A DNA stretch of 64,000 nucleotides, taken from an uncultured Lachnospiraceae bacterium. Lineage in GTDB: Bacteria; Bacillota; Clostridia; Lachnospirales; Lachnospiraceae. The stretch lies in assembly GCA_947593735.1 (NCBI GenBank), contig CANQDT010000002.1, positions 1 through 64,000 on the forward strand, read 5' to 3'. A program made the position numbers and the translations under genes. The notes below the pieces were generated by a model. That model was not told where the DNA came from, made no database searches, and was given only the letters and a program-made list of their open reading frames with translations. Shown one piece after another: positions 14,565 through 24,386 of the stretch; the stretch's first letter is position 1; every line of letters begins with the position of its first letter.

Positions 14565-16307
14565 ATGTTGAAGCGGTTTCTCTGGTATTACAGGCCTCAT
14601 AAAAAAATGCTTGCGCTGGATATGCTGGCGTCCCTGCTTATCTCCGTGATCGGCATGGTTTATCCGGTCGTGACGAATAAAATGCTCAATATTTATATTC
14701 CGCAGAAGATGTACGCGACGATCGTCATCGCGGGTGTGGTTGTCCTTTTTCTGTATGCCGTCCGCATGATGCTCAACTATTTTGTTCAATATTATGGTCA
14801 TATGATCGGCGTGCATATGCAGTCCCAGATGCGGCGGGACCTGTTTGCCCATCTGGAAAAGCAGCCGTTCCGCTTTTTTGACGATCATGAAACCGGGCGG
14901 ATCATGACGCGGATCACCAGTGATCTGTTTGAAGTCTGCGAGCTGGCGCATCACGGGCCGGAAAATTTCCTGATCAGCACTGTCATGATCCTGTTGTCGT
15001 TTACGTATCTGATGACGATCAATCCGGTGCTTACGCTGATCATTTTTGCCTGCGTGCCGGTTCTGGTCGTTGTGACGCTGCATTTCCGCCGCGCGATGAG
15101 GCGCGCCTTCGACGACCGCCGAAAGAGCAACGCGACGATCAATGCCGCCGTGGAAAGCAGCGTGACCGGTATCCGCGTGACCAAGGCTTATACGAACGCG
15201 GAATATGAATTGAAAAAATTCCGGAAAGGGGACGGCGAGTTTGTGGACGCCTCGCGCCGCGCGTACCGCGCTATGGCGCAGTTCCATTCTTCTACTTCAT
15301 TTGTAACGGACGTCTTCAATGTATTTATCCTGATCGCGGGCGGTCTGTTTTTATATGCGGGTCGGATTTCTTTTGGGGATTATTCGACGTTTATTGTTTC
15401 GGTCAATCTGTTTATCAATCCGGTGAATACCCTGATCGGGTTCATGGAGCAGTTCCAGAACGGCGTCAGCGGTTTCCGGCGATTTGTGGAGATCATGGAC
15501 GAGCCGCCGGAGGAGGACGCGCCGAACGCGGAGGAATGGACGGAAGTTCAGGGCGTGATCGAATTTCGGGACGTCTCTTTTTCTTATCATTCTTCCAGGG
15601 AAGTTCTCCATCATATCAGTTTCCGTCTGGAAAAAGGGCGGACGCTGGCTCTGGTCGGGCCGTCCGGCGGCGGGAAAACAACGCTGTGCCATCTGCTTCC
15701 GGCGTTTTATCCGCTCGGGGAGGGCGACGGCGCTATCCTGGTCGACGGCAAGGATATCCGCGGGCTGACGATGGAGTCTGTTCGCCGCAATATCGGGATC
15801 GTTCAGCAGGACGTCTTTCTGTTTGCCGGTACTGTCCGCGATAACATTCTCTACGGCAGACCGGACGCGACAGAGGAGGAAGTCCGCGAGGCGGCGCGCC
15901 GCGCGAAGATCCATGATTATATCATGACGCTTCCGAACGGGTATGATACGGAAATTGGCGAGAGGGGCGTGAAATTGTCCGGCGGTCAGAAACAGCGGAT
16001 GAGCATCGCGCGCGTATTTCTCAAGAATCCGGCTATTTTGATTCTGGATGAAGCGACCAGCGCGCTGGACAACGCGACGGAAATACTCATTCAGCAGGCG
16101 CTGGATGAATTGTGCAAGGGCAGAACGACGCTGGTCGTCGCCCACCGCCTTTCGACGATCCGCAATGCCGATGAGATCGCGGTGGTGCTGAACGGGAGGA
16201 TTACGGAGCGCGGCACGCATGAGGAACTGATGGAAGCCGGCGGCACATACAAAGAGTTATATACTCTGCAATGGGGAAACCGGGAGTTGGAAAAGGAGGA
16301 GGAATGA
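14565..16307 (+). CDS. ABC transporter, fused permease and ATPase
   Basis: 580-residue half-transporter of the exporter (MsbA/LmrA-like) type. Six membrane helices fill residues about 10-310, followed by the nucleotide-binding domain: Walker [11 protein letters not shown] (about 368), Q-loop [10 protein letters not shown], signature LSGGQKQR, Walker [13 protein letters not shown] and the H-loop histidine in VVAHRLST. I start at [15 protein letters not shown] because GGGAGAAAG lies before it and the preceding residues are not membrane-like. No second half-transporter is adjacent, so it probably works as a homodimer. Its stop overlaps the start of upp. Confidence 0.93.
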   Translation: MLKRFLWYYRPHKKMLALDMLASLLISVIGMVYPVVTNKMLNIYIPQKMYATIVIAGVVVLFLYAVRMMLNYFVQYYGHMIGVHMQSQMRRDLFAHLEKQPFRFFDDHETGRIMTRITSDLFEVCELAHHGPENFLISTVMILLSFTYLMTINPVLTLIIFACVPVLVVVTLHFRRAMRRAFDDRRKSNATINAAVESSVTGIRVTKAYTNAEYELKKFRKGDGEFVDASRRAYRAMAQFHSSTSFVTDVFNVFILIAGGLFLYAGRISFGDYSTFIVSVNLFINPVNTLIGFMEQFQNGVSGFRRFVEIMDEPPEEDAPNAEEWTEVQGVIEFRDVSFSYHSSREVLHHISFRLEKGRTLALVGPSGGGKTTLCHLLPAFYPLGEGDGAILVDGKDIRGLTMESVRRNIGIVQQDVFLFAGTVRDNILYGRPDATEEEVREAARRAKIHDYIMTLPNGYDTEIGERGVKLSGGQKQRMSIARVFLKNPAILILDEATSALDNATEILIQQALDELCKGRTTLVVAHRLSTIRNADEIAVVLNGRITERGTHEELMEAGGTYKELYTLQWGNRELEKEEE

Positions 16308-16936
16308 TGGCGAAGACAGTCGTAATGGATCATCCGCTGATCCGGCATAAGATCGGGATTATCCGCAGAAAGGAGACCGGTTCAAAGGATTTTCGGCAGA
16401 TAATCAGCGAGATAGCGATGCTGATGTGCTATGAGGCGACCAGGGACCTGCCGCTTCAGGAGGTGCGGATCGAAACGCCGATCTGCGCGACGGCGGCGGA
16501 AGAATTGAGCGGGAAGAAGCTGGCGGTCGTGCCGATCCTCCGCGCCGGGCTTGGCATGGTGGACGGGATGCTCACGATGATCCCATCGGCAAAGGTGGGA
16601 CATATCGGCTTGTACCGGGATCCCGCGACATTAAAACCGGTGGAGTATTATTGTAAGCTGCCGGGCGACTGCAGCGAGCGGGATGTTTTCGTGGTGGATC
16701 CGATGCTGGCGACAGGCGGTTCCGCGGTGGCAGCCATTCAGCTGCTCAAGGAAAAAGGCATAAAGAAGATCCGCTTTATGTGCATTATCGCGGCTCCGGA
16801 AGGAATCGACGCGATGCGCGCCGCCCATCCGGATGTCGATCTGTATATCGGCGCGAAGGATGAACGGCTGAACGAACACGGCTATATCGTGCCGGGGCTC
16901 GGAGACGCGGGAGACCGCATTTTCGGGACGATATAA
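16307..16936 (+). CDS. upp: uracil phosphoribosyltransferase
   Basis: Pyrimidine salvage: uracil + PRPP to UMP. 209 residues with [14 protein letters not shown] (about 68-81), the PRPP loop [16 protein letters not shown] (about 127-142) and the uracil-binding C-terminus [23 protein letters not shown] lies directly before the tandem ATGATG; I use the second ([12 protein letters not shown]), the first being three bases upstream. Start overlaps the ABC gene stop, so it is probably co-transcribed with it. Confidence 0.97.
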   Translation: MAKTVVMDHPLIRHKIGIIRRKETGSKDFRQIISEIAMLMCYEATRDLPLQEVRIETPICATAAEELSGKKLAVVPILRAGLGMVDGMLTMIPSAKVGHIGLYRDPATLKPVEYYCKLPGDCSERDVFVVDPMLATGGSAVAAIQLLKEKGIKKIRFMCIIAAPEGIDAMRAAHPDVDLYIGAKDERLNEHGYIVPGLGDAGDRIFGTI

Positions 16937-16990
16937 GCATTTGCCGCCGATGGCGTGAAACAGAATAGGAAAGGAAAAAAGGCAGGAAAG

Positions 16991-17437
16991 ATGGTTTTTT
17001 CAAAACGAAGCAGATATGGCATAAGGGCGCTGATCGATCTGGCGCAGCATGAGGCGAACGGCAGCGTCCAGTTAAATGAGATCGCCGAGAGAAACAGTAT
17101 TTCGATGAAGTATCTGGAACAGATATTTGCCGCGCTCAGAAAAGCGGGGATCATCCGGAGCGTGAAAGGCCCGCAGGGCGGTTATTATCTTGCGAAACCG
17201 CCCGCGAATCTGACGGCTGCGGAGATCGTGACTGCCCTGGACGGCGTTTATTTTCTGGACAAGGAAGAAGTGCCGGCGGGCGGAAAGGGTGAGGCTCCGG
17301 CGCGCGCCTTGCAGATGAAGCTCATTGATCCGATGAACGAGTGGCTCGACGGGTTCCTTCATACGCTGACATTAAAAGAGCTGGCGGAATGTTCGGAGGA
17401 ATACAGGAATGCGTTTCAAAATATGTATTATATCTGA
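16991..17437 (+). CDS. cymR: Rrf2 family regulator, CymR-like
   Basis: 148 residues with the Rrf2 winged helix [40 protein letters not shown] and [19 protein letters not shown]. The three cluster cysteines of IscR are absent: the loop reads [15 protein letters not shown]. This, together with cysK immediately downstream, fits CymR, which represses cysteine-synthesis genes and is held active by the CysK protein in Bacillus and Staphylococcus. Start at MVFSKRS with AGGAAAG upstream. Assignment as CymR rather than another Rrf2 protein is inference from context. Confidence 0.8.
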   Translation: MVFSKRSRYGIRALIDLAQHEANGSVQLNEIAERNSISMKYLEQIFAALRKAGIIRSVKGPQGGYYLAKPPANLTAAEIVTALDGVYFLDKEEVPAGGKGEAPARALQMKLIDPMNEWLDGFLHTLTLKELAECSEEYRNAFQNMYYI

Positions 17438-17471
17438 GATTTTGAGGCGGATGAATTTTTTTATTAAAAAA

Positions 17472-17504
17472 CCTATTGACATAGTAGGAGAAGTGGGATA
17501 TAAT
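17472..17504 (+). promoter_or_regulatory. cysK promoter with Rrf2-type operator
   Basis: TTGACA (17476-17481), 17 bases, TATAAT (17499-17504). CCTATTGACATAGTAGG (17472-17488) is a partial palindrome (CCTA ... TAGG, CTAT ... ATAG) lying over the -35, placed to block polymerase; it is the likely target of the upstream Rrf2 protein. Confidence 0.7.
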
Positions 17505-17537
17505 GGCGCTATCCAAAAAAAGAAAGGTGGAATTGAG

Positions 17538-18470
17538 ATGGCAGGTTATTATGAAGGAACCCTGGGGCTGATCGGGAATACGCCCCTGGTTGAGGTAGTG
17601 AATATTGAGAAGGAGCTTGGTCTGGAAGCGAACGTATTTGTGAAATTAGAATACTTTAATCCGGCGGGCAGCGTAAAAGACAGGATCGCGAAGGCGATGC
17701 TGGAGGACGCGGAACAAAAAGGGCTGTTAAAAAAAGATTCCGTCATCATCGAACCGACGTCGGGGAATACGGGCATCGGGCTGGCTTCGATCGCGGCGGC
17801 GAAAGGATATCGGCTGATCCTCACGATGCCGGAGACCATGAGCGTCGAGCGGAGAAATATATTAAAGGCATATGGGGCGGAGCTGGTGCTGACCGAGGGA
17901 GCAAAGGGCATGAAAGGCGCGATCGAGAAAGCAAATGAGCTCGCGAAAGAGATTCCGGACAGCTTCATTCCGGGACAGTTTGTGAATCCGGCGAATCCGG
18001 CGATCCATAAAGCGACGACGGGACCGGAGATCTGGAACGATACAGATGGAAAGGTCGATATTTTTATCGCCGGCGTCGGGACGGGCGGCACGCTTACCGG
18101 CGTCGGGGAATATCTGAAAGAGAAGAATCCCGCCGTCCGGATCGTGGCGTTGGAGCCGGCAGCGTCGCCCGTCCTGTCGGGAGGAAAAGCGGGCGCGCAC
18201 AAGATCCAGGGAATCGGAGCCGGATTTGTGCCGGAAGTTTTGAATACTTCCATTTACGATGAGATTTATAAGGCGGACCATGAGGACGCGTTTGAGGCGG
18301 CGAAGCTGCTTGCGAAAAAAGAAGGGATCCTGACGGGGATTTCCTCCGGAGCGGCGCTGTTTGCGGCGATCGAATACGCAAAGCGGCCGGAGGATAAAGG
18401 AAAACGCATCGTGGCGCTGCTTCCGGACAGTGGGGACAGATATTATTCGACGCCATTGTTTGCGGAGTGA
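17538..18470 (+). CDS. cysK: cysteine synthase (O-acetylserine sulfhydrylase)
   Basis: PLP enzyme making cysteine from O-acetylserine and sulfide. 310 residues, normal length. The PLP lysine is in [15 protein letters not shown] (about residue 45); the substrate loop is [12 protein letters not shown] (about 71-82), the phosphate loop [14 protein letters not shown] (about 178) and the cofactor serine is in [18 protein letters not shown] precedes [10 protein letters not shown]. First gene of a cysK-tcdA transcript with its own promoter. Cytoplasmic dimer by family knowledge. Confidence 0.96.
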   Translation: MAGYYEGTLGLIGNTPLVEVVNIEKELGLEANVFVKLEYFNPAGSVKDRIAKAMLEDAEQKGLLKKDSVIIEPTSGNTGIGLASIAAAKGYRLILTMPETMSVERRNILKAYGAELVLTEGAKGMKGAIEKANELAKEIPDSFIPGQFVNPANPAIHKATTGPEIWNDTDGKVDIFIAGVGTGGTLTGVGEYLKEKNPAVRIVALEPAASPVLSGGKAGAHKIQGIGAGFVPEVLNTSIYDEIYKADHEDAFEAAKLLAKKEGILTGISSGAALFAAIEYAKRPEDKGKRIVALLPDSGDRYYSTPLFAE

Positions 18471-18477
18471 GGATTTT

Positions 18478-19218
18478 ATGGAAAACCAATTTAGCAGGAC
18501 GCGGATGCTTCTGGGAGAGGAAGCAATGCGGCGGCTGGCAGGAGCGAAAGTAGCGGTATTCGGGATTGGCGGCGTCGGCGGTTACGTATGCGAGGCGCTG
18601 GTCAGAAGCGGGGTCGGGTCGTTTGACCTGATCGACAATGATAAGATCTGCCTGACCAATCTGAACCGCCAGATTATCGCGACGACAAAAACCGTGGGAC
18701 GATATAAAGCGGAAGTCATGAAGGAGCGGATGCTGGACATCAATCCCGACGCGGAAATATGTGTCCACAAATGCTTTTTTCTCCCGGAAAACGCGGAGCA
18801 GTTTGCGTTTGAACGCTATGATTATGTGGTGGATGCGGTGGATACGGTGTCTGCCAAAATAGAAATCATCCTGCGGGCGCAGGAAAAAAAGATTCCGGTG
18901 ATCAGCTGTATGGGCGCGGGCAACAAACTGGATCCCGGCGCGTTCCGCGTGGCTGATATTTATAAGACCAAAATGTGCCCGCTCGCAAAAGTGATGCGGC
19001 GGGAACTGAAAAAGCGGGGCGTCAAAAAACTGAAAGTGGTCTATTCGGAAGAAGAGCCCCGGCGTCCGCTGAAAGAGCGCGAGGACGGCGGCGGGACGCC
19101 TGAGACGGATCAGGCATACGGAGGACGTAGGGATACTCCCGGAAGCATTGCGTTTGTGCCGTCGGCAGCCGGTTTGATGATCGCCGGCGAGATAGTGAAG
19201 GATCTGGTGCGGGGATGA
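18478..19218 (+). CDS. tcdA: tRNA threonylcarbamoyladenosine dehydratase
   Basis: ThiF/E1-like enzyme that cyclises t6A37 to ct6A in tRNAs reading ANN codons, using ATP. 246 residues. The nucleotide loop VFGIGGVGGYVCEALVRSG lies at about 25-43, LTNLNRQI at about 58 contains the arginine of the E1 active site, and DAVDTVSAKIEII is the conserved Asp helix. Starts seven bases after cysK with GAGTGAGGA upstream. In some bacteria this family sits with sulfur-transfer genes, which fits the cysteine context; direct cooperation is inference. Confidence 0.9.
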   Translation: MENQFSRTRMLLGEEAMRRLAGAKVAVFGIGGVGGYVCEALVRSGVGSFDLIDNDKICLTNLNRQIIATTKTVGRYKAEVMKERMLDINPDAEICVHKCFFLPENAEQFAFERYDYVVDAVDTVSAKIEIILRAQEKKIPVISCMGAGNKLDPGAFRVADIYKTKMCPLAKVMRRELKKRGVKKLKVVYSEEEPRRPLKEREDGGGTPETDQAYGGRRDTPGSIAFVPSAAGLMIAGEIVKDLVRG

Positions 19219-19306
19219 GCGGAGCAAAAAAAAGACGCCCGCCGGACCGGATGTGAGGAAAAACGAAACGACAAGAATAAGAAAAAAAGATGTGGAGGAA
19301 AAAATC

Positions 19307-20620
19307 ATGGCAGATATCAGAGATTCAAAAAACTGGGGGTTTGAAACCAGACAATTACATATCGGACAGGAACAGCCGGATCCGGTCACGGATGCAAGGG
19401 CGGTTCCGATTTACGCGACGACGTCTTATGTATTCCATAATTCGCAGCATGCGGCGGACCGGTTTGGACTGCGGGACGCGGGCAATATTTACGGACGGCT
19501 GACGAATCCGACACAGGATGTGTTTGAGCAGCGCATCGCGTCCCTGGAGGGCGGCGTTGCGGCGCTCGCGGTTGCTTCCGGCGCGGCAGCCATCAGTTAT
19601 ACCATTCAGGCGCTCGCGCAGTCCGGGGAGCATATCGTAGCGTCAAAGACGATTTATGGAGGGACCTACAACCTGCTCGCCCATACGCTCCCGCTCACGA
19701 ACGGCGTTACGACAACCTTTGTAGATCCGGAGGTGGAAGGCTCTTTTGAGGCGGCGATCCGGGAAAATACGAAAGCGATCTTTGTCGAGACGCTTGGAAA
19801 TCCCAATTCCAACCTGATCGATCTGGAGAAGCTCTCCAAAGTGGCGCATGACCACCAGATTCCCCTTGTCGTAGATTCGACGTTTGCGACGCCGTATCTG
19901 ATCCGTCCGATCGAATATGGGGCGGACCTTGTGGTTCATTCCGCGACAAAATTCATCGGCGGGCATGGAACAGCGATCGGCGGCGTTATCGTAGACAGCG
20001 GAAACTTTGACTGGAAAGCCGCAGGAACGTATCCGTGGATTTCCGACGCGAATCCGAGTTATCATGGCGTATCCTTTTCGGACGCGGTCGGCGCGGCGGC
20101 GTTTGTAACCTATATCCGCGCGGTCCTTCTGCGCGATACGGGAGCCACGCTTTCCCCGTTCCACGCGTTCCTTTTCCTGCAGGGACTGGAAACTCTGTCG
20201 CTCCGTGTGGAGCGCCATGTGAGCAATGCGCTGAAAATTGTGGAGTATCTCGCGGCGCATCCGCAGGTGGAAGCGGTGCATCATCCGTCGCTTGAGAGCG
20301 AGCCGAGCCATGAACTGTATAAAAAATATCTGCCGAATGGAGGCGGCTCCATCTTCACGTTCGAGATCAGGGGAGACGCCGCGACCGCGCAGAAATTTAT
20401 CGACAATCTTGCCATTTTCTCCCTGCTTGCGAATGTCGCGGATGTAAAATCGCTGGTGATCCACCCGGCAAGCACGACCCATTCCCAGCTGAACGAAGAA
20501 GAACTTCTGGATCAGGGGATCAAGCCGAATACCATCCGCCTGTCGGTCGGGATTGAAAAAGCGGAAGATTTAATCGCGGCTTTGGACGCGGCGTTTGAGG
20601 CGGTAAAGGGAGAGAACTAG
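19307..20620 (+). CDS. metY: O-acetylhomoserine sulfhydrylase
   Basis: PLP enzyme of the Cys/Met metabolism family that makes homocysteine from O-acetylhomoserine and sulfide. 437 residues, the long MetY type rather than the about 380-residue MetB/MetC type. Motifs: TRQLHIGQEQPDPVTDARAV at the start, YGRLTNPTQDVFEQRIA, and the PLP lysine in VVHSATKFIGGHGTAIGG (about residue 208). GGAGGAAA lies before MADIRDSKNW. Its product feeds the metF/metH methionine operon at 30-34 kb. No SAM riboswitch is visible in its leader. Confidence 0.93.
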   Translation: MADIRDSKNWGFETRQLHIGQEQPDPVTDARAVPIYATTSYVFHNSQHAADRFGLRDAGNIYGRLTNPTQDVFEQRIASLEGGVAALAVASGAAAISYTIQALAQSGEHIVASKTIYGGTYNLLAHTLPLTNGVTTTFVDPEVEGSFEAAIRENTKAIFVETLGNPNSNLIDLEKLSKVAHDHQIPLVVDSTFATPYLIRPIEYGADLVVHSATKFIGGHGTAIGGVIVDSGNFDWKAAGTYPWISDANPSYHGVSFSDAVGAAAFVTYIRAVLLRDTGATLSPFHAFLFLQGLETLSLRVERHVSNALKIVEYLAAHPQVEAVHHPSLESEPSHELYKKYLPNGGGSIFTFEIRGDAATAQKFIDNLAIFSLLANVADVKSLVIHPASTTHSQLNEEELLDQGIKPNTIRLSVGIEKAEDLIAALDAAFEAVKGEN

Positions 20621-20631
20621 TTCCAGCGCGT

Positions 20632-21624
20632 TCAAAGAGCTTCTGACTCAAACGGATAGACGATGCCCCAGCTTCTGCGAAGACCGTCCATCTGTTCCAT
20701 CATGGACAGGATTTTCGCATGGGGCATCTCTTCACATTCCCGCTGTCCGGATCCGATGGCTTTGAGACAGGAGCGGACTTCATATTCAAAGCCGTTGATC
20801 TGCACGGGCGGAACCAGCGTTTCCAGAAGTTTGCCGGACGCGTCGTACCGGAGGATCGTTTCAAGTGAATTGAGATTTTTTACTTCCAGGTATCCGTCTG
20901 TGCCGTTGATCCTTCCTTCGTTTTTTGGTCCGGAAACCATGGATGTGCGGAGAAACGCCTGCGTGCCGTCCCGGTAGGTAAGGATGATATGGTCGGTCGC
21001 GTCGACCCCGGTTTCATACCGGATACATCGGCTTTGCGTCGAACAGATCTCGTCGCCCAGAAACAGGGAGGCGAACGTCAAAGGATAGATGCCGAGGTCG
21101 AGCAGGGTGCCGCCTGCGAGCGAAGGATCCCGGAGACGCCGGATATGGCTGATCGGAACGGAAAAATCCGCTTCCACAGAATCGACCCGGCCGATCGTTC
21201 CGCCGCGGATCAGGGATCGGATCATGGAGACGCCGGGCATATACCGGGTCCACATCGCCTCCGCGAGCAGTACGTGATGTTCCCGCGAGAGATCGATCAG
21301 CGTTTTTGCCTGGGCGGCGTTTGCGGTAAACGCCTTTTCGACCAGGACATGTTTGCCGTGTTCCAGGAACAGCCTTGCGTTGTCATAATGCATGGCGTGC
21401 GGCGTAGCGATATACACGAGGTCAATGTTCGGATCCCGCGCCATTTCTTCATAAGAGCCATAACAGGTCTGGAATCCCCATTGCCTCGCGAACGCGGCTG
21501 CCCGGTCCGGATCTCTCGACGCGACAGCGTATGCGGCTGTCTCGTCGAGTCCCCGGATGGTTTCCGCCATTTTCGACGCGATATTGCCGGTGCCTGTGAT
21601 CGCCATATTCCAGATTCGTTTCAT
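20632..21624 (-). CDS. Gfo/Idh/MocA family oxidoreductase
   Basis: NAD(P)-dependent dehydrogenase acting on a sugar, inositol or diol; substrate unknown. 330 residues. The Rossmann loop ITGTGNIASKMAETI is at about 8-22, YIATPHAMHYDNARLFLEHG at about 70 and the Lys of HVLVEKAFTANAAQ at about 97 (family usually EKP). The second domain (GGTLLDLGIYPLTFASLF) carries the catalytic G-x-x-x-D/LGIYxL pattern typical of dihydrodiol/trans-dihydrobenzenediol-dehydrogenase-like members. AGGAGG six bases before ATG 21624. tRNA-Val lies just upstream on the same strand. Confidence 0.9.
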   Translation of the reverse strand: MKRIWNMAITGTGNIASKMAETIRGLDETAAYAVASRDPDRAAAFARQWGFQTCYGSYEEMARDPNIDLVYIATPHAMHYDNARLFLEHGKHVLVEKAFTANAAQAKTLIDLSREHHVLLAEAMWTRYMPGVSMIRSLIRGGTIGRVDSVEADFSVPISHIRRLRDPSLAGGTLLDLGIYPLTFASLFLGDEICSTQSRCIRYETGVDATDHIILTYRDGTQAFLRTSMVSGPKNEGRINGTDGYLEVKNLNSLETILRYDASGKLLETLVPPVQINGFEYEVRSCLKAIGSGQRECEEMPHAKILSMMEQMDGLRRSWGIVYPFESEAL

Positions 21625-21677
21625 ATCGAACCTCCTTATCAGGAAAAATTTCCAATCAAAAATCCGCGCATAAAAAA

Positions 21678-21751
21678 TGGAAGCAATGGGGCTCGAACCC
21701 ATGACCTCTCGCGTGTGAGGCGAACGCTCATCCCGGCTGAGCTATGCTTCC
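21678..21751 (-). tRNA. tRNA-Val (anticodon CAC)
   Basis: Cloverleaf on the minus strand: acceptor GGAAGCA/TGCTTCC, D-stem GCTC/GAGC, anticodon stem around loop CTCACAC giving CAC (reads GUG), variable AGGTC, and T-arm ATGGG-TTCGAGC-CCCAT. Discriminator A; CCA is not encoded and a run of Ts follows as terminator. The short anticodon stem pairing (TTCGC/GCGAG) contains one mismatch-like end pair. Confidence 0.92.
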
Positions 21752-21840
21752 ATATGCACTATTATAACACGGCTTTCAGGAAAATCAATATCAAAATGCG
21801 AGACAATATCCGGATTCCGTGTAAACTCCGAAAAAAAATC

Positions 21841-21870
21841 TTGACAGGGCGGGGAACGGTTGTTTATAAT
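21841..21870 (+). promoter_or_regulatory. trp operon promoter
   Basis: TTGACA (21841-21846), 18 bases, TATAAT (21865-21870), just ahead of the T-box leader. Confidence 0.75.
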
Positions 21871-21883
21871 ATGTGTCAGACAA

Positions 21884-22160
21884 ATGGATAGGGAAACCGA
21901 TGATGTGGAGATAAAAATCCGAGATGCGCTTACAGAGAGTCCGGGGCAGCTGGAAACCGGGCAGAGATGCAGCGGATTAAATGGACCACGGAGGGCGCAG
22001 GGAACGGCGGCAGCTCAGTATTCTGCGACGTGAGGCTCGCGTGAGTAGTCGGGAGTATGATAGTACTTCAATAAGTGTTTGGTCTGACCATAAAGCAAGG
22101 TGGCACCGCGGATTGCATAATTCGTCCTTGACAGAATAGGAATATTCTGTCAGGGATTTT
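21884..22160 (+). promoter_or_regulatory. T-box leader specific for tRNA-Trp
   Basis: A T-box senses uncharged tRNA and prevents termination. The conserved box AAGGTGGCACCGCGG is at 22097-22111. The terminator stem TCCTTGACAGAATA / TATTCTGTCAGGGA (22125-22154) runs into TTTTTT. A TGG specifier triplet lies in ATTAAATGGACCACG (TGG at 21982-21984). The bulge TGGC would pair with the 3' end GCCA, i.e. a tRNA with discriminator G, as tRNA-Trp has. Controls trpEGDCBA. Confidence 0.92.
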
Positions 22161-22161
22161 T

Positions 22162-22267
22162 TATGTCACAGGAAATTTCGTCCTGTGACATAAAAAGCCT
22201 CCGGCTGGATGCGCAGCTCGCAGAGAGGAAACTGCTGCTTCACAGCCTGCTCGCGCAAAAAATGCCT
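22162..22267. repeat. MITE-like dispersed repeat, copy A
   Basis: About 106 bp beginning with a perfect hairpin: TTATGTCACAGGA (22161-22173) and TCCTGTGACATAA (22181-22193), followed by AAAGCCTCCGGCTGGATGCG, GCAGCTCGCAGAGAGGAAAC and CTTCACAGCCTGCTCGCG. Copies B and C lie at 36031 and 36194. No ORF; inserted between the T-box terminator and trpE, so it is part of the trp mRNA. Confidence 0.85.
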
Positions 22268-22335
22268 CCGGGTTACGCGGATCCATTCGTGAAAAAGGCG
22301 CCGTCTGCGCCGGGACAGACAAAAAGGAGGAGTTT

Positions 22336-23811
22336 ATGTATCGCCCAGATTTGGAAGAAGTTAGGCAGATCGCAGCGGAAGGGGATTACCGGATGATCCC
22401 GGTCAGCCGGGAGATCTATTCGGACCAGAAAACGCCGGTGGAGGTCCTTCGCATCCTGCAGAATGTCAGCAATCATTGTTATATGCTGGAGAGCGTGGAG
22501 GATTCTCAGAAATGGGGACGATATACGTTCCTTGGATTCCATCCGACGCTGGAACTGACCTGTACCGACGGGAAAATGACGATTACCGGAAAAGAAAAAC
22601 AGACGTTTGAGACGGCGCATCCGGGCGTGCGCATCCGGGAACTGCTTGAGGCGTATAAGAGCCCGAAGATCCCTTACCTGCCCCCGTTTACCGGCGGGCT
22701 GGTCGGATATTTTGCCTATGATTATATCAAATACAGTGAACCGGGTCTGACGCTGGACGCGGATGATCAGGAAAATTTCAAGGACGTGGATCTGATGTTG
22801 TTTGACAAGGTGATCGCGTTCGACCATTTTAAGCAGAAAATGATCCTCATCGTCAATATGGCGACGGACGACCTGGAACGCAATTATAAACGGGCGCAGG
22901 CGGAGCTGGACGAACTGGCGGCGCTGATCCGGGACGGCAGACCGAAGGAGCATATCCCCGGGAAAATGACGTCGGAATTTCGGATGCTGTTCGACCAGGA
23001 GCAATATTGCGCGATGGTCGAGCGCGCGAAGCGGTATATTGTGGAGGGCGACATCTTCCAGGTCGTCCTGTCCAACCGGCTGGAAGCAGATTATGAGGGC
23101 AGCCTGCTGGACGCGTACCGGGTGCTGCGGACCATCAACCCGTCCCCGTATATGTTTTACTTTTCGAGCGACGATATTGAGATCGCCGGCGCATCCCCGG
23201 AGACGCTGGTCAAGCTGGAGCAGGGAGAGCTGCATACGTTCCCGCTGGCAGGGACGAAGCCAAGGGGAAAGACGGAGGCAGAAGACCGGAAGCTGGAAGA
23301 AATGCTTCTCGCGGATGAAAAAGAATGTGCGGAACATAATATGCTCGTCGATCTGGGCAGAAATGACCTTGGCAAGATCAGTGTGTTTGGGTCGGTGGAA
23401 GTAGAAAAATATATGGAAGTGCAGCGATATTCCCATGTAATGCATATCGGTTCTACCGTCCGCGGGCAGATCCGGCAGGAGAAACAGGCAGTTGACGCCA
23501 TCGACGCTGTCCTCCCCGCCGGCACATTGTCGGGCGCGCCGAAGATCAGGGCGTGCGAGATCATCAATGAGCTGGAAAATAACAAACGGGGCATTTACGG
23601 AGGGGCGATCGGATATCTTGATTTTACCGGCAATCTTGATACATGCATCGCGATCCGCATCGCGTTTAAGAAGAACGGGAAAGTGTTTGTCCGTTCCGGC
23701 GCGGGAATTGTTGCCGACAGCGTGCCGGAAAAGGAATATCAGGAATGTGTCAATAAAGCGAAAGCGGTGGTACGGGCGCTGGAGGAAGCGGAAGGGGGTC
23801 TGGACGGATGA
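22336..23811 (+). CDS. trpE: anthranilate synthase component I
   Basis: Converts chorismate plus ammonia to anthranilate with TrpG. 491 residues. The N-terminal domain holds the tryptophan feedback element MLESVEDSQKWGRYTFLG (classic LLES region, about residue 50). The chorismate-binding domain has VVLSNRLEADYEG, the core PYMFYFSSDDIEIAGASPE, VDLGRNDLGKISVFGSVEVE and ATLSGAPK-type PAGTLSGAPKIRACEIIN. GGAGG precedes MYRPDLEEV. First gene of the trp operon; overlaps trpG by four bases. Confidence 0.97.
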   Translation: MYRPDLEEVRQIAAEGDYRMIPVSREIYSDQKTPVEVLRILQNVSNHCYMLESVEDSQKWGRYTFLGFHPTLELTCTDGKMTITGKEKQTFETAHPGVRIRELLEAYKSPKIPYLPPFTGGLVGYFAYDYIKYSEPGLTLDADDQENFKDVDLMLFDKVIAFDHFKQKMILIVNMATDDLERNYKRAQAELDELAALIRDGRPKEHIPGKMTSEFRMLFDQEQYCAMVERAKRYIVEGDIFQVVLSNRLEADYEGSLLDAYRVLRTINPSPYMFYFSSDDIEIAGASPETLVKLEQGELHTFPLAGTKPRGKTEAEDRKLEEMLLADEKECAEHNMLVDLGRNDLGKISVFGSVEVEKYMEVQRYSHVMHIGSTVRGQIRQEKQAVDAIDAVLPAGTLSGAPKIRACEIINELENNKRGIYGGAIGYLDFTGNLDTCIAIRIAFKKNGKVFVRSGAGIVADSVPEKEYQECVNKAKAVVRALEEAEGGLDG

Positions 23812-24386
23812 TCCTGTTGATTGATAATTATGACAGCTTTTCTTATAATTTGTATCAGATGATCGGGTCGATCCAGCCGGATATCATGGTCGTCCGGAAC
23901 GACGGGATGACTGTCGGGGAGATCCGTTCGCTTGCCCCGGATCAGATCGTATTATCCCCGGGACCGGGCAGGCCGTCGGACGCGGGAATCTGTATAGAAG
24001 CCGTCAGGCAGCTGGGAGCGGAGATCCCGATCCTGGGCGTGTGCCTGGGGCACCAGGCGATCTGCGAGGCATACGGCGGCGTCGTATCCTATGCAAGGAC
24101 ATTGATGCACGGAAAACAGTCCGAAGTGGAAGTTGACACTCAGTGCAGGATATTCCGCGGGCTTCCGCCAACCATACAGGCGGCGCGGTATCATTCCCTC
24201 GCCGTAATGGAAGAAACGCTGCCGGGCTCCCTGCTGGTGACGGCAAGGAGCAGCGACGGGGAGATCATGGCGGTAAGCCACCGGGAATATGAGATATACG
24301 GCGTGCAATTTCACCCGGAGTCCATTATGACTCCGTATGGGAAACAGATAATAAAAAATTTTATTGGAGGAAAAAACGATGATTAA
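23808..24386 (+). CDS. trpG: anthranilate synthase glutamine amidotransferase subunit
   Basis: Supplies ammonia from glutamine to TrpE. 192 residues, starting [18 protein letters not shown]. The class I triad is visible: Cys in [16 protein letters not shown] (about 79), His and Glu in [10 protein letters not shown] (about 168-170). The oxyanion segment is [13 protein letters not shown]. Overlaps trpE by four bases and trpD by eight. It may also serve p-aminobenzoate synthesis in organisms with one such gene; not testable here. Confidence 0.96.
   Translation: MILLIDNYDSFSYNLYQMIGSIQPDIMVVRNDGMTVGEIRSLAPDQIVLSPGPGRPSDAGICIEAVRQLGAEIPILGVCLGHQAICEAYGGVVSYARTLMHGKQSEVEVDTQCRIFRGLPPTIQAARYHSLAVMEETLPGSLLVTARSSDGEIMAVSHREYEIYGVQFHPESIMTPYGKQIIKNFIGGKNDD

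Noticed and set aside
18094-19389. 431-codon minus-strand ORF over tcdA
   Set aside because: It covers cysK and tcdA in antisense; both plus-strand genes have family motifs and ribosome binding sites.
20989-21891. 300-codon plus-strand ORF over the oxidoreductase and tRNA
   Set aside because: It runs through tRNA-Val and antisense to a recognisable oxidoreductase, so it is a GC-rich shadow.
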